DNA of 64,000 bases from Sinobacterium norvegicum (GTDB lineage Bacteria; Pseudomonadota; Gammaproteobacteria; Pseudomonadales; Sinobacteriaceae), in NCBI RefSeq assembly GCF_923077115.1, contig NZ_CAKLPX010000003.1:1-64000 (forward strand), in the 5' to 3' direction. Both the position numbers and the translations under genes were made by a program. Positions 37,279 to 47,783 of this stretch are shown piece by piece (the stretch's first letter is position 1; every line of letters begins with the position of its first letter). The notes below the pieces were generated by a model. The model searched no databases, was not told the DNA's origin, and saw nothing but the letters and a program-made list of their open reading frames with translations.

Positions 37279-37770
37279 TTACAGTGACAGTACTTTTTCG
37301 CCACGGGCCATACCAGAGACACCACTGCGCACGACTTCCAAGATATTGGCATCGCCAACCGCCTGCAAGAAGGCGTTGTGCTTCTCTTGATCACCGGTGA
37401 TTTGCATGGTGTAAACCGTGGCGCTGACATCAACAATTTGACCACGGAAAATATCGCAGCAGCGTTTAACTTCGGCGCGCTGAGCACCAGTGGCCTTGAC
37501 CTTGACCAGCATGATCTCGCGGGCGATATAGCTGCCCTCGGTGAGATCAACCAGCTTCACCACATCGACCAAACGGTTGAGGTGCTTGGTAATCTGTTCG
37601 ATCTTGTGATCATCGCCAATCGTGGTTAACGTCAGACGAGACAGGGTCTCATCTTCGGTGGGTGCCACGGTCAAGGTTTCGATGTTATAGCCACGTTGCG
37701 AGAACAGACCGACAACACGAGACAGAGCGCCGGGTTCGTTTTCCATTAACAAAGAGATAATACGTTTCAT
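37279..37770 (-). CDS. ilvH: acetolactate synthase small (regulatory) subunit
   Basis: A 163-residue regulatory subunit. The ACT domain opens with ISLLMENEPGALSRVVGLFSQRGYNIETLTV-type sequence (4-34), the site for valine feedback. The C-terminal ALS_ss_C domain follows. It overlaps ilvI by one base and belongs to branched-chain amino acid synthesis. Confidence 0.96.
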   Translation of the reverse strand: MKRIISLLMENEPGALSRVVGLFSQRGYNIETLTVAPTEDETLSRLTLTTIGDDHKIEQITKHLNRLVDVVKLVDLTEGSYIAREIMLVKVKATGAQRAEVKRCCDIFRGQIVDVSATVYTMQITGDQEKHNAFLQAVGDANILEVVRSGVSGMARGEKVLSL

Positions 37771-39548
37771 TATTGAGTACGCTCCGTTTTGCTCAGCAGC
37801 ATATCGCGCATAGAACCATCTGGTGCGATCAACATCGGGTAGACGTGTTCTTTGGTGTCGGTGTAAATGTCCATAAACACTAGGCGGTCTTTCAGGCTTA
37901 GCGCTTCTTTCATTTTCTCTTCCAGCTCGTCGGCGTGTTTTACCACCATGCCAACATGACCGTATGACTCGACCAATTTAACGAAGTCTGGCAGTGAGTC
38001 GGCGTAGCTAACAGAGGCGCTTAAGCGCTCATCGTATTGCATTTCCTGCCACTGACGAACCATACCAAGAGACTGGTTGTTGAGATTGAAAATCTTCACT
38101 GGCAAGTTGTATTGCGTACAGGTTGATAGCTCCTGAATGTTCATCTGGATGCTACCTTCACCGGTGACACAGCCTACAGTGGCATCAGGATAGGCAAGCT
38201 TAGCCCCCATTGCCGCCGGCAGGCCAAAGCCCATGGTGCCGAGTCCACCGGAGTTTAACCAGCGACGTGGCTTGTCAAACTTGTAGTATTGGGCGGCAAA
38301 CATTTGGTGTTGACCAACATCGGACGACAGGTAAAAATCGTCATCCTTGGTGAGGTTGTACAGACACTGGATAACCTGTTGTGGCTTTAGTAGGCCATTT
38401 TCATTAATGGTGAAACGGTTGCCGGTATAGATACCGAACTCGTCGCGCCATTGATTAATCATATCCCACCAGTTACCGAGTGCGTCGGTATCGGTGTTGA
38501 ACTCACCCTTGGCCGTTAACTCATCAATCTGCGACAGCATTTCTTTCAGCACATTGTCGACGGGGCCAACGATAGGAATATCGGCTTTGATGGTTTTGGA
38601 GATCGAGGCCGGGTCGATATCGACGTGAATAATCTTGGCCGTTGGGCAGTACTTGCTCGGCGTGTTGGTGGTCCGATCATCGAAGCGGGCGCCGATACAA
38701 ACGATTAAGTCGCTGTGGTGCATGGCATTGTTGGCTTCGTAGGTGCCGTGCATCCCCAGCATCCCCAGCCATTGATCATCGCTGCTGGGGAAAGCACCCA
38801 GGCCCATCAAGGTCGTGGTACAGGGAAATTTAAGCTTTTTCACTAACTCGGTCAGCAACTCAGAGCTGTTGCCCTGAATAACGCCACCACCGGCGTAGAT
38901 AACCGGACGCTTGGCTTCTTTGATCAGATTAACCGCTTTGCGGATCTGGCCAGAGTGACCGCGGGCCGCCGGTGTGTAAGAGCGCATTTTAACTTTTTTC
39001 GGGTAGTTGTAATCAAACTTCTCGAATGGGCTGGTGATATCTTTTGGTAAATCGATAACCACAGGGCCGGGGCGACCGGAAGAGGCAAGGTAAAACGCCT
39101 TCTTAATTGTCTCGGGAATGTCTTCCGCCTTAGAGACCAGGAAACTGTGCTTAACAATCGGGCGAGAAATACCCACCATGTCGGTTTCCTGGAAGGCGTC
39201 ACCACCAATCAGATGGCTGGCGACCTGACCCGACAGCACCACCATTGGGATCGAGTCCATATAGGCGGTGGCAATACCGGTAATGGCGTTGGTGGCGCCG
39301 GGGCCAGAGGTGACCAGTACCAGACCGGTCTTACCGGTGGCACGGGTGTAACCGTCGGCGGCGTGCGTCGCAGCCTGTTCATGGCGAACCAAGATATGGG
39401 GAATTTTACAGTGGGTATAGAGAGCATCATAGATGTGGAGAACGGCACCGCCGGGGTAGCCAAATATAAACTCAACACCTTCATCTTCTAACGCACGTGC
39501 GATCATCTGACCGCCGGAAAGAACTTCCGTTTTGTTTTCTTCTGTCAC
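37770..39548 (-). CDS. ilvI: acetolactate synthase large (catalytic) subunit
   Basis: A 592-residue thiamine diphosphate enzyme making 2-acetolactate and 2-aceto-2-hydroxybutyrate. [19 protein letters not shown] and [19 protein letters not shown] hold the ThDP-activating glutamate; [14 protein letters not shown] and NNQSLG form the ThDP/Mg pocket. The start is a GTG at 39548 preceded by AAAGGTG, since the next ATG would remove conserved residues. It forms a two-gene operon with ilvH. Confidence 0.95.
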   Translation of the reverse strand: MTEENKTEVLSGGQMIARALEDEGVEFIFGYPGGAVLHIYDALYTHCKIPHILVRHEQAATHAADGYTRATGKTGLVLVTSGPGATNAITGIATAYMDSIPMVVLSGQVASHLIGGDAFQETDMVGISRPIVKHSFLVSKAEDIPETIKKAFYLASSGRPGPVVIDLPKDITSPFEKFDYNYPKKVKMRSYTPAARGHSGQIRKAVNLIKEAKRPVIYAGGGVIQGNSSELLTELVKKLKFPCTTTLMGLGAFPSSDDQWLGMLGMHGTYEANNAMHHSDLIVCIGARFDDRTTNTPSKYCPTAKIIHVDIDPASISKTIKADIPIVGPVDNVLKEMLSQIDELTAKGEFNTDTDALGNWWDMINQWRDEFGIYTGNRFTINENGLLKPQQVIQCLYNLTKDDDFYLSSDVGQHQMFAAQYYKFDKPRRWLNSGGLGTMGFGLPAAMGAKLAYPDATVGCVTGEGSIQMNIQELSTCTQYNLPVKIFNLNNQSLGMVRQWQEMQYDERLSASVSYADSLPDFVKLVESYGHVGMVVKHADELEEKMKEALSLKDRLVFMDIYTDTKEHVYPMLIAPDGSMRDMLLSKTERTQ

Positions 39549-40053
39549 AGTTGCACCTTTGGTACAGTAATTCTTGGCCTACGGCGGCAAAGAATAGAAT
39601 GGCTTATTTCCGTATGGCTTGTGGCTATACGGCCTATTAATGACCCGAGTTAGCTGCATCGCTACAACAAAGAGGCGTTTACTTCGTTATTCAGGCTTCT
39701 TTGTTCGGGTTTAACCCAGGTTTGACGGGTAGTCGAACCTAAGCAGTAGTACGAATGTGGTGCGTACTGTTTGCTTTGGGATGGCTGTGTTGAAGTCTTT
39801 AGCGCTATTGACGCTTTATTCACTGGCCACGGAGAGGTCATCTCAGTCAGCGTTAACATCAGTCATTGCGCGATTGTCCGTCAAGCTGTGTACTCTGTCA
39901 ATTATTGCCGCCGGCTCAATTGTAAAAAAATAGTGTCTGGGCTATGGTGGACGATCAAAAAATGCCTATTAGCTTATTTTCTCTATCTAACAGGTGTTTG
40001 CGTCTTCGTTACAGGCGTGTTGTCACAATAATAAATTGAACCGGTAGTCTTCC
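39549..40053. promoter_or_regulatory. divergent region between ilvI and DUF4124 gene with leader hairpins
   Basis: About 505 bases without a convincing gene. On the ilvI side two hairpins can form: CCGTAT/ATACGG (39610-39632) and an 11-bp stem with one G-T pair, AACAAAGAGGC with GCTTCTTTGTT (39666-39705). Neither is followed by a T run on the - strand, and no leader peptide rich in Leu, Val or Ile is visible, so classical attenuation is not supported. On the + side TTGTAA (39920-39925), a 17-base spacer and TATGGT (39943-39948) form a possible sigma-70 promoter for the DUF4124 gene. Confidence 0.4.
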
Positions 40054-40500
40054 ATGATCAGATCGTTACTTACTGCAGTCCTTTTACTGATGTTGACGTC
40101 ATTGTCCATATCGTCAGCCTATGCCGCCAAACAAAGCTATTACCGCTGGAACGATGCCAGCGGCAACGTTCACTATGGCAAACACCCGCCAGCTGGCGCT
40201 GATGCAGTGTTGGTGGATATCCATACCGGCAAGGTGATTCCAAGAACCCCGGCGGCCGAAGATACGGCCGCGACAGGTGAGGCGGCAACGGAGTCTCAGC
40301 AGCCAGAGCAGCAAAGCGGCTTGGAGCCCGGTGAGGCGGAGCGAATCTGCGGCGAGGCCAAGAAGCATCTTGAGCTGGTTCAGCGCCCCGGCATTATTCG
40401 CATGCGTGATGAGGACGGTAACCCCTACGTGCTCGATGATGCGGCCAAAAAACGCGAGATGGATAACGCCCGCGAGGCGATTAAGACATATTGTCAGTAA
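40054..40500 (+). CDS. DUF4124 domain secreted protein
   Basis: A 148-residue protein with a cleavable signal peptide (SPs cleavage near AYAAK, residue 24). YYRWNDASGNVHYGKHPPAGA is the DUF4124 pattern, a short WW-like beta motif common in exported gammaproteobacterial proteins. The middle is Glu/Gln/Thr-rich and disordered, and a C-terminal helical segment has two Cys. The molecular role is unknown. Confidence 0.82.
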   Translation: MIRSLLTAVLLLMLTSLSISSAYAAKQSYYRWNDASGNVHYGKHPPAGADAVLVDIHTGKVIPRTPAAEDTAATGEAATESQQPEQQSGLEPGEAERICGEAKKHLELVQRPGIIRMRDEDGNPYVLDDAAKKREMDNAREAIKTYCQ

Positions 40501-40517
40501 GCGTTACCACCGGCTAT

Positions 40518-40557
40518 AAAAAAGCCCCAGCCGACGTGTCGGCTGGGGCTTTTTTTG
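40518..40557. terminator. bidirectional terminator between DUF4124 gene and clpB
   Basis: AGCCCCAGCCGAC pairs with GTCGGCTGGGGCT, flanked by A on the left and seven T on the right. It can end both convergent transcripts. Confidence 0.93.
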
Positions 40558-40574
40558 TGGGTTAATAACAGCGC

Positions 40575-43208
40575 TTATGCTTTGCTAAAGGTCAGCTGCT
40601 GCTGTTCGTTGACCCCGGCAATAATCGTATCGCCGTCGCTGAAATCACCGTTCAATAACTGTGACGACAGTGGGTTTTCGATATAGGTCTGCAACGCACG
40701 CTTGAGGGGGCGGGCGCCGTAAACCGGATCGTAACCGGCCTCTAAGACCAGCGTCATGGCCGCCTCATCGAGCTTGAGTACCAAGCCTTGTTCTTCTAAA
40801 CGCTGGTTTAAACGGGCCAACTGGATATTGGCAATATTGCCCAGCTGCGCCATTTCCAGTGGATGGAAGACCACGCTCTCATCGATACGGTTGATAAACT
40901 CCGGCCTAAAGTGCTGGCCAACGATTTCCATAACCGAGGTCTTGATCGCCTGGTTGCGGTGCTCGTTGAGCAGGTTCTGGTCGGTCTCATCGTCGAAACT
41001 GATGGTATCGAAAGACTTGTTCGAGGACAGTTCCTGAATGCGTTCCGAGCCGAGGTTGGAGGTCATCACAATAACAGTATTCTTAAAGTCGACGGTACGC
41101 CCCTGGCTGTCGGTCAGGCGGCCGTCCTCCAATACCTGTAACAGGATATTGAAGACATCGGGGTGAGCCTTTTCGATCTCATCGAACAGCACCAGGGCAT
41201 ACGGCTTGCGACGCACGGCCTCGGTGAGGTAACCGCCCTCGTCATAACCGACATAGCCCGGTGGCGCACCGATTAAACGGGACACCGAATGCTTCTCCAT
41301 ATACTCCGACATGTCGAGGCGAATAATGGCCTCCTCGGTATCGAATAAGAACCCCGACAGTGCCTTACACAGTTCGGTCTTACCGACGCCGGTGGGGCCG
41401 AGGAACAGGAACGAACCGTTCGGGCGGTTGGGGTCGGACAAGCCGGCCCGCGAGCGTCGGACGGCGTTACAGACCGAGGTTACAGCCTCGTCCTGGCCGA
41501 TGACCTGGGCGTGCAACTCATCCTCCATACGCAGCAGCTTGCCACGTTCGCCCTCGAGCATTTTATTCACTGGTATGCCGGTCCAGCGGCTGACGATATC
41601 GGCAATCTCCGCCTCAGTTACCTTGTTACGCAGCAGTTTTCGCTCGACCTTGGGGTTGCTCTCCTCGGCCTTGACCTGTTTTTCTAGGGCGGGAATAACG
41701 CCGTATTGCAGCTCAGACATCAGTGTTAAATCACCGCTGCGTTGAGCGGCTTCCAGTTTCGTTCTGGCGGCATCGAGCTCGGTCTTGGTTTTGTTGGAGC
41801 CCTGTAGGCTGGCTTTTTCGGCCTTCCATACCTCTTCTAAATCGCTGTAGGCACGCTCAATTTTGTCGATCTGTTGATTGAGACTGTCGAGTCGGGCAAC
41901 CGCCGCGGCATCGGAGTCTTTCTTGATGGCCTCGCGCTCGATCTTGAATTGAATCAGTCGGCGTTCGAGCTTGTCCATCGACTCAGGTTTGGAGTCGATT
42001 TCCATACGGATTTGACTGCCAGCTTCATCGATTAAATCGATGGCCTTATCCGGCAGCTGACGGTCGGTAATATAGCGGGTCGACAACTTGGTCGCGGCAA
42101 TAATCGCCGAGTCGGTAATGTCGACGCCGTGGTGAATCTCGTAGCGCTCTTTCAGGCCACGTAAAATGGCAATGGTGTCTTCCTCGGTAGGCTCTTCGAC
42201 CAGCACTTTTTGGAAGCGGCGCTCGAGGGCGGCGTCTTTCTCGATGTTCTGACGGTATTCATCCAGCGTGGTGGCACCGACACAGTGCAGCTCACCGCGG
42301 GCCAAGGCTGGCTTGAGCATGTTACCGGCGTCCATTGAGCCCTCGCTCTTACCGGCACCGACTAGGGTGTGAATCTCATCGATAAACAGGATGATATTAC
42401 CTTCCTGCTTGTCGAGCTCATTGAGCACAGCCTTCAGGCGCTCTTCGAAGTCGCCGCGGAACTTGGCGCCCGCTAACAGTGCGCCCAAGTCGAGGCTGAG
42501 GATGCGCTTGTGTTTCAGCCCCTCGGGCACCTCACCGTTGATAATACGCTGAGCCAGGCCCTCTAAGATGGCGGTTTTACCGACACCGGGCTGACCAATC
42601 AATACCGGGTTGTTTTTGGTGCGACGTTGCAACACTTGAATGGTGCGACGAATCTCATCATCGCGGCCAATCACCGGGTCAAGCTTGCCGCTCTCGGCCA
42701 GTGCGGTTAAATCCTGGGTGTATTTATCCAGTGCCTGACGGTTTTCTTCCGCATCGGCGCTGTCGACTGTACTGCCATCTCTCACATTATTCACCGCTTG
42801 TTGGATATGTTGTTTGCTGGCACCGCAGCTCTCGATCAGTTTCTTGAGGTCTCGGTCTTCCAGTGCCGCCAGTAAAACTAACTCACTGGAAAGAAAGCTG
42901 TCGTTGTTTTGATGGGCCTGTTTATCGGCCAGGTTAAATAGCTTGCTGCTATTGGCCGATAGGTGGACTTCACCGTTGCTCTCGGACACCTTGGCGTAGT
43001 GCTCAATCTTGTCGTGCAGGGCGGCGCTGAACTGCTCAATATTGCTGCCTGCCTGTTGCAGAATAGGCAGTATACTGCCGTTTTGTTGATTGAGCAGTGC
43101 CAGTAAAATATGCGCCGGCTCTATATAGTTATTGTCGTTACGGATAGCCATAGACTGGGCATCTGCCAGGGCTTGCTGCAACGAATGGGTAAATTTATCG
43201 GGTCGCAT
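40575..43208 (-). CDS. clpB: ATP-dependent disaggregase ClpB
   Basis: An 877-residue AAA+ chaperone that resolubilises aggregates together with DnaK. The N-terminal Clp repeat domain covers about 1-145. The first Walker A is GQPGVGKT (205-212), the coiled-coil middle domain has long Lys/Glu helices near 410-530, and the second Walker A is in [42 protein letters not shown] is the second pore-loop region. It is about 20 residues longer than E. coli ClpB. A heat-shock-type promoter lies upstream. Confidence 0.96.
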   Translation of the reverse strand: MRPDKFTHSLQQALADAQSMAIRNDNNYIEPAHILLALLNQQNGSILPILQQAGSNIEQFSAALHDKIEHYAKVSESNGEVHLSANSSKLFNLADKQAHQNNDSFLSSELVLLAALEDRDLKKLIESCGASKQHIQQAVNNVRDGSTVDSADAEENRQALDKYTQDLTALAESGKLDPVIGRDDEIRRTIQVLQRRTKNNPVLIGQPGVGKTAILEGLAQRIINGEVPEGLKHKRILSLDLGALLAGAKFRGDFEERLKAVLNELDKQEGNIILFIDEIHTLVGAGKSEGSMDAGNMLKPALARGELHCVGATTLDEYRQNIEKDAALERRFQKVLVEEPTEEDTIAILRGLKERYEIHHGVDITDSAIIAATKLSTRYITDRQLPDKAIDLIDEAGSQIRMEIDSKPESMDKLERRLIQFKIEREAIKKDSDAAAVARLDSLNQQIDKIERAYSDLEEVWKAEKASLQGSNKTKTELDAARTKLEAAQRSGDLTLMSELQYGVIPALEKQVKAEESNPKVERKLLRNKVTEAEIADIVSRWTGIPVNKMLEGERGKLLRMEDELHAQVIGQDEAVTSVCNAVRRSRAGLSDPNRPNGSFLFLGPTGVGKTELCKALSGFLFDTEEAIIRLDMSEYMEKHSVSRLIGAPPGYVGYDEGGYLTEAVRRKPYALVLFDEIEKAHPDVFNILLQVLEDGRLTDSQGRTVDFKNTVIVMTSNLGSERIQELSSNKSFDTISFDDETDQNLLNEHRNQAIKTSVMEIVGQHFRPEFINRIDESVVFHPLEMAQLGNIANIQLARLNQRLEEQGLVLKLDEAAMTLVLEAGYDPVYGARPLKRALQTYIENPLSSQLLNGDFSDGDTIIAGVNEQQQLTFSKA

Positions 43209-43281
43209 TGCTATTCCTCATCGATATAAATTGGCGGGGCCGGGCAAGAAGCGCGGTCTTAATATCGCCATGTTACTAACA

Positions 43282-43309
43282 ATATGAGGTCAATTTGACC
43301 TTTTTCAAG
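43282..43309 (-). promoter_or_regulatory. sigma-32 (heat-shock) promoter of clpB with internal palindrome
   Basis: On the - strand CTTGAAA (43309-43303), a 13-base spacer and CCTCATAT (43289-43282) match the sigma-32 consensus CTTGAAA-N11-16-CCCCATNT with one mismatch. The spacer and its edge hold a 7+7 palindrome AGGTCAA-T-TTGACCT (43287-43301), which could be an operator. The promoter lies about 75 bases before the clpB ATG. Confidence 0.75.
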
Positions 43310-43408
43310 TAAGGGGGTCAAAATAAACGCTGGCGAGCTAACTGCCTTACTAATCAGATAACCTGTGCCAAAACATGGCCATAGCCCATGTTGAATCGAT
43401 ATGGTGCC

Positions 43409-44185
43409 CTAGTCGAGCCAAATAATAGACGCCAGCCTGCCGGTTTGCCCGTCACGGCGGTAGGAGTAAAAGCGTTGTCTGTCGTTGAAGGTGCATAATT
43501 CACCGCCAAAGATTTGATCTATCGATAGCCGATGCAGGCGCAGTCGAGCCAGTTGATAGAGGTCGGCCAGGTATTTATTGCTATTGCCACTGTCGATAAA
43601 ACAGTCATCGGTGGCTGCTTGCTGGTTGCCGGCGGCGGCTAAAAACTGCTGGCGTACTTCGCCGCCTACTTCAAAGCTGGCCTGGCTGATAGCCGGCCCC
43701 AACCAGACCAAGATTGGACTGGCGCTATTGCCGGCCAGTTGTTGCACAGTCTGTTCGATAACACCATCGAGCAAGCCCCGCCAGCCGGCATGGCAGGCGG
43801 CAACAGCGCTGCCATCCTGACGGCAGAGCAGCAGTGGCAGGCAGTCGGCGGTCATGACGGCGCAGGCAATATTAGGGATGACAGTGGTACAGGCGTCGGC
43901 ATCGGGTGATTGGCTGACAGTATGGTAATCGCTGTGGATAACATCGATACTGTGGGTTTGATTGAGCCATTGTACGGCGTCAACATCACCGAGTTGATTG
44001 AGGGTGGCGGCAATAATTTGGCGGTTGGCATCGACCTGTCTGCTGTCGTCGCCGACGTGCTGGGCCGGGTTTAAACTGTCGAACGGCGCCGTGCTGACGC
44101 CGCCTAAACGAGTGGTCATCAGGGTTTTGACCCGCGCAGGCGCAGGCCAGTCTGCGAGCAAGTAGTGCTCGGCAAAGAGTGTCAC
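43409..44185 (-). CDS. pgeF: purine nucleoside phosphorylase/laccase-domain protein PgeF (YfiH)
   Basis: A 258-residue protein of the Cu-oxidase_4/YfiH family. TADCLPLLLC, CHAGWRGLLDGVIE and LNQTHSIDVI hold the His/Cys metal-binding set. Family members act on purine nucleosides and on mis-incorporated L-Ser in peptidoglycan precursors. Translation starts at a GTG overlapping the rluD stop by four bases (GTGA), so the two are coupled, the usual rluD-yfiH pair. Confidence 0.9.
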   Translation of the reverse strand: MTLFAEHYLLADWPAPARVKTLMTTRLGGVSTAPFDSLNPAQHVGDDSRQVDANRQIIAATLNQLGDVDAVQWLNQTHSIDVIHSDYHTVSQSPDADACTTVIPNIACAVMTADCLPLLLCRQDGSAVAACHAGWRGLLDGVIEQTVQQLAGNSASPILVWLGPAISQASFEVGGEVRQQFLAAAGNQQAATDDCFIDSGNSNKYLADLYQLARLRLHRLSIDQIFGGELCTFNDRQRFYSYRRDGQTGRLASIIWLD

Positions 44186-45153
44186 AATAGGCTTTCTCGT
44201 TCTTTCTTGTCGACTCTCAGCGCGGCGACCAGATCGAGGAAGTCCTGTGGTGGCTCAGCCTGCCAGGTCACGCGTTCGCCGGTGCCCGGGTGCCACAATT
44301 CAAGTTGATAGGCGTGCAGGGCCTGGCGCTTGAAATTACGCAACACCTCGATTAACGAGGGGGTGGCGCCCTTGGGGAGCTGCAGCCTGCCACGATAGAC
44401 CTGATCGCCAACCAGCGGCTTGCGAATGTGGGCCATGTGGACGCGGATTTGGTGGGTGCGGCCGGTTTCTAAATTGACTTTAATATGGGTGAAATCGCTG
44501 AAGCGCTCCATCAGACGGTAGTGGGTAATCGCTTCTTTGCCGCCTACCAGGGCGACAGCCATCTTCTTGCGGTCGCGGGGATGACGGTCCATCATGGTCT
44601 CGATGGTGCCACCACCGGTCATCGAGCCGGTGGTCACCGCCTGATAGGTACGGCTGACACTGCGTTCTTGCAGCTGATTAACCAAGTCCGTATGGGCGCT
44701 CAAAGTCTTCGCCACCACCATCAAGCCACTGGTGTCCTTGTCTAAGCGGTGAACAATACCGGCTCTGGGTACGCTGGCCAGATCGGGACAGTGGTTGAGC
44801 AGGGCATTGAGTAAGGTACCATTGGCGTGCCCCGCGGCGGGGTGGACAACCAGCCCGATGGGCTTGTTAATGACGATAACCTCGTCGTCCTCGTGCACGA
44901 TGTCCAGTGGGATATCCTCGGCGATCCACTCTTCCTCGTCGGCAACGACGGTGGCAACACTGAGAGCCATATCGGCATACACCTTGTCTTTGGCGCGGAA
45001 TGTGTTGCCATCGACGGTTAATTCACCGCTTTTAATCCAGGTTTGCAGCCGCGAGCGAGAGTACTCGGGGAACAATTCATGGGCAACTTGATCGCAACGC
45101 TTGCCGGTGAGTTCAAGTGGAACCAGCGCGTGCAGGGTAATTTTTTCGGCCAT
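44182..45153 (-). CDS. rluD: 23S rRNA pseudouridine(1911/1915/1917) synthase
   Basis: A 323-residue pseudouridine synthase with an N-terminal S4 RNA-binding domain (about 18-80). The catalytic motif is HRLDKDTSG (135-143), with D138 as nucleophile. The frame is open to 45312 across the bamD promoter, but the ATG at 45153 gives the normal length. It is divergent from bamD, the same arrangement as in Pseudomonas. Confidence 0.95.
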   Translation of the reverse strand: MAEKITLHALVPLELTGKRCDQVAHELFPEYSRSRLQTWIKSGELTVDGNTFRAKDKVYADMALSVATVVADEEEWIAEDIPLDIVHEDDEVIVINKPIGLVVHPAAGHANGTLLNALLNHCPDLASVPRAGIVHRLDKDTSGLMVVAKTLSAHTDLVNQLQERSVSRTYQAVTTGSMTGGGTIETMMDRHPRDRKKMAVALVGGKEAITHYRLMERFSDFTHIKVNLETGRTHQIRVHMAHIRKPLVGDQVYRGRLQLPKGATPSLIEVLRNFKRQALHAYQLELWHPGTGERVTWQAEPPQDFLDLVAALRVDKKERESLL

Positions 45154-45250
45154 AGTAGGTACTTTCTGTGGATATCGCTTTAGGCGAGATACGAATGACG
45201 GTAGACTGTTGCCCACTATTATACGTGCAGACACCCTAGGAATGCCATTC

Positions 45251-46123
45251 ATGCGTTTGATTAACATTCTACTCATTGCCTTTTTGGTCGCTATCAGCGG
45301 TTGTTCCAGCAATGACGAGAAGCCCCGCGAAGATCTTTCTGAACAGCAGATTTATAGCCGCGCTAAGGAACAATTAAAAAACTCTAACTACAGTGCCGCC
45401 GTTTCCAGCCTGCAGTTGTTAGAATCACGTTACCCGTTCGGCCCCTATGCTGAACAGGCGCAGTTAGAATTGATCTATGCCCATTATAAGGCCTATGAGA
45501 CTGAGGCCGCGGTAGAGGCTGCATCGCGTTTTATTCGCCTGCACCCCAGTCACCCCAATGTCGATTATGCCTATTACATGAAGGGCTTATCTAATTTTGA
45601 TGCCGGCAAAAGTATCTTCGACCGTTTTACCAGCACCGACAAAACCAAGCGAGACCCTGGTGCTGCGCGTCAGTCATTCAGTGATTTCTCGGTGTTGTTA
45701 GCACGCTATCCCAGCAGCGAATATGCGCCAGATGCCCGTGCCCGAATGATTTATTTGCGCAACTTGCTGGCCCGCTACGAGGTGAACGTCGCCAACTACT
45801 ACTTCCAGCGACAGGCCTTTCTTGCCGCCGCCAATCGCGGCCGTTACGTGGTTGAAAACTTCCAGCAGACACCGGCGGTAGCCGATGCCTTGGCGGTTAT
45901 GACTCAGGCCTATATGTTGCTCGAGATGGATCAGTTGGCCGAAGACAGCTTTAAAGTATTGACAGAAAATTATCCCGACTCGCCGTATATTGATAAAAAT
46001 GGCGAGTTTGTAGCGCTTTATACCAAGAAGGGCGCCAAGCCAACGTGGATATCCTATATGACCTTCGGTATGTTTGGTCGCGATGAGCCGAAAGAGTTTG
46101 ATAGCCGCCCGAAGAACGGTTAA
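45251..46123 (+). CDS. bamD: outer membrane protein assembly factor BamD
   Basis: A 290-residue lipoprotein of the BAM complex that folds outer-membrane beta-barrels. The lipobox is VAISGC (C18). TPR-like helices follow: [40 protein letters not shown] and the conserved [20 protein letters not shown]. The ATG at 45251 is preferred over that at 45242 because AGGA lies nine bases before it. Confidence 0.95.
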   Translation: MRLINILLIAFLVAISGCSSNDEKPREDLSEQQIYSRAKEQLKNSNYSAAVSSLQLLESRYPFGPYAEQAQLELIYAHYKAYETEAAVEAASRFIRLHPSHPNVDYAYYMKGLSNFDAGKSIFDRFTSTDKTKRDPGAARQSFSDFSVLLARYPSSEYAPDARARMIYLRNLLARYEVNVANYYFQRQAFLAAANRGRYVVENFQQTPAVADALAVMTQAYMLLEMDQLAEDSFKVLTENYPDSPYIDKNGEFVALYTKKGAKPTWISYMTFGMFGRDEPKEFDSRPKNG

Positions 46124-46142
46124 GAAAAATCGGTTATGATAG

Positions 46143-46167
46143 AAAGGCGCCCTGTGCGCCTTTTTTT
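46143..46167 (+). terminator. rho-independent terminator of bamD
   Basis: AGGCGC and GCGCCT pair around CCTGT, followed by seven T, about 20 bases after the bamD stop. Confidence 0.9.
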
Positions 46168-46200
46168 GTGGTTGCGTGATATTGCGAGAATGGAGGCGGT

Positions 46201-47061
46201 ATGAATCGGATAATCAGCGTTCTATTGGTTGCTTGGTTAGTCAGTGCCTGCCACCCGCAGGTCAGTGAGGAGCAGCGTCAACAGTGGTATCAGCGCTGTG
46301 GCCAGCAGTTGTATCCCGCTAACACCGACAAGACTCAGTTGGCGCGACTCGATCAACGTTTCAGTGTGTTGATTTGGAACCTGCAAAAAGCGCAACAACC
46401 AGCACTGCTGCCTGAACTCAAGGCGTTGTCGGCGGACAAAGATTTATTGCTGTTGCAGGAGGCCACGCTGTCGCCACCGTTAATCGAAAAAATCGAGCGA
46501 GAGCATCAGTTATATTTCGCACCCGGTTATCAAACCGCAGGGCAGGATACCGGCGTCTTAACCGCCTCGAGGGTTGAACCTATTGGCCGCTGCAATTTAT
46601 CCAGTATGGAGCCACTGTTACGCACACCTAAGGCGACGGCGTTAAGTCTGTATGCCATCGCCGGCAGTGAACAGAAATTGTTGGTGATTAATATTCACGG
46701 GGTAAACTTCAGCATTGGCATCGAAGCGTTAAAGGCACAGATCCAACAGAGTATCGATTGGGTGTCTGAGCATCGCGGGCCGATTATATTTGCCGGCGAC
46801 TTTAACACTTGGAGTGATGAGCGCCAGGCCTTGGTCGATGGCTATGCCGAGCAGTTAGGTCTGCGTCCACTGTCGTTTGAGCAGGATTTTCGTACCACCG
46901 TATTTGATCTGGCGTTGGATCATATCTACGTTCGGGGCTTGACCGTTGTTGCCACCAGCACGGTTGCCACCACCACCTCCGATCATAACCCGCTGATGGC
47001 GACGCTGTTATTTGATCCGCAGCAGCAGAGGCAGTTGGCGGATAAAAAGGGGGTGAGATGA
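46201..47061 (+). CDS. endonuclease/exonuclease/phosphatase family lipoprotein
   Basis: A 286-residue protein with a signal sequence and lipobox-like VSAC (C17). The EEP-fold motifs are in order: LIWNLQKAQ, LLLQEATL (metal-binding Glu), FAGDFNTWSDE (Asp/Asn), LDHIYVRG and TSDHNPLMATL (catalytic Asp-His). It is likely a metal-dependent phosphoesterase acting at the envelope; the substrate is unknown. It overlaps the DUF5329 gene by four bases. Confidence 0.82.
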   Translation: MNRIISVLLVAWLVSACHPQVSEEQRQQWYQRCGQQLYPANTDKTQLARLDQRFSVLIWNLQKAQQPALLPELKALSADKDLLLLQEATLSPPLIEKIEREHQLYFAPGYQTAGQDTGVLTASRVEPIGRCNLSSMEPLLRTPKATALSLYAIAGSEQKLLVINIHGVNFSIGIEALKAQIQQSIDWVSEHRGPIIFAGDFNTWSDERQALVDGYAEQLGLRPLSFEQDFRTTVFDLALDHIYVRGLTVVATSTVATTTSDHNPLMATLLFDPQQQRQLADKKGVR

Positions 47062-47423
47062 GACTCATCGTATTATTGCTTGGCCTGTTAATGGGGGGGC
47101 GGGTATTGGCCGAGACAGCCGAGCCCTACCAGCAAGAGGTGGAACAATTGGTTGCCGTGCTGGCACAGTCGGGCTGTGAGTTTGAGCGTAACGGCAGTCG
47201 GCACAGCGCAGCGGATGCGGCGGATCATATGCGGCTGAAGCTTCGCCGAGGCGGCAAATATGTCAGCTCGGCTGAGACGTTTATCGAGCGCTTGGCGACC
47301 AAGAGTTCATGGACTGGCAAGGCGTATATTATCGATTGCCCTGACGATGAGCCGATGGCCTCGGCCGATTGGTTACGGCAACGTTTGACAGAGATGAGAG
47401 CAACCAAAAACGCCGCTCAATAG
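47058..47423 (+). CDS. DUF5329 (YfeK-like) secreted protein
   Basis: A 121-residue protein with a signal peptide cleaved near VLAETA (residue 18). CEFERNGSRHSAADAADHMRLKLRR and SSAETFIERLATKSSWTGKAY match the DUF5329/YfeK pattern. It is co-transcribed with the EEP-family lipoprotein by a four-base overlap (ATGA). Function is unknown. Confidence 0.82.
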   Translation: MRLIVLLLGLLMGGRVLAETAEPYQQEVEQLVAVLAQSGCEFERNGSRHSAADAADHMRLKLRRGGKYVSSAETFIERLATKSSWTGKAYIIDCPDDEPMASADWLRQRLTEMRATKNAAQ

Positions 47424-47434
47424 CGGCGTTTTTG
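47406..47434 (+). terminator. rho-independent terminator overlapping the DUF5329 gene end
   Basis: CGCCGCT pairs with AGCGGCG, flanked by A on the left and T on the right. The TAG stop codon falls in the loop and right arm. Confidence 0.9.
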
Positions 47435-47592
47435 TTGCTGACGTGATGGGCTATGAGCCCGTTTTCATTGTTATTGTTGTATACAATTTATGACGCGTTG
47501 ATGAAAAAGTGGTGTTTTTGCCCGGGGCAGCTTTCTAAATAGCCGAACCTAGACTTTACTTGGTATAACGATTTAAAGCAGGGGTAAAAGCA

Positions 47593-47757
47593 ATGGACAA
47601 GCCAGAGATGGTGACTGAACAGGTTTGGCAGCAACATCAGGAGTGGATGGAGGTGATGCACCAGGGTTCTTTTACCAAAGACTTCACCGTCGATAAAGAA
47701 AGCCTGAAAAAAGAATATGATCATCTAAAGCAACAGTTACAAAAACGGCCGCATTAG
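47593..47757 (+). CDS. small hypothetical protein, 54 residues
   Basis: Read directly from the sequence: an ATG preceded by AGGGGTAAAAGCA opens a 54-codon frame ending in TAG, followed at once by a terminator-like hairpin. The product is charged and helical with no membrane span: MDKPEMVTEQVWQQHQ at the start, then SFTKDFTVDKESLKKEYDHL. The Trp-rich helix followed by a K/E-rich coiled segment suggests a small soluble helical protein. The family is not recognised, but the ribosome site, codon use and terminator argue for a real gene. Confidence 0.65.
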   Translation: MDKPEMVTEQVWQQHQEWMEVMHQGSFTKDFTVDKESLKKEYDHLKQQLQKRPH

Positions 47758-47770
47758 CGGCCGTTATTCT
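47745..47770 (+). terminator. terminator-like hairpin of the 54-residue gene
   Basis: ACGGCCGC pairs with GCGGCCGT around ATTA; the stop codon lies inside the hairpin. The following TATTCTTTG is a weak T tract. Confidence 0.7.
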
Positions 47771-47783
47771 TTGTCTTTTGGTA

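Noticed and set aside
39549-39859. Classical ilv attenuator with leader peptide
   Set aside because: The only frame there (39662-39859, - strand) is not rich in branched-chain codons and no terminator-type T run follows the hairpins.
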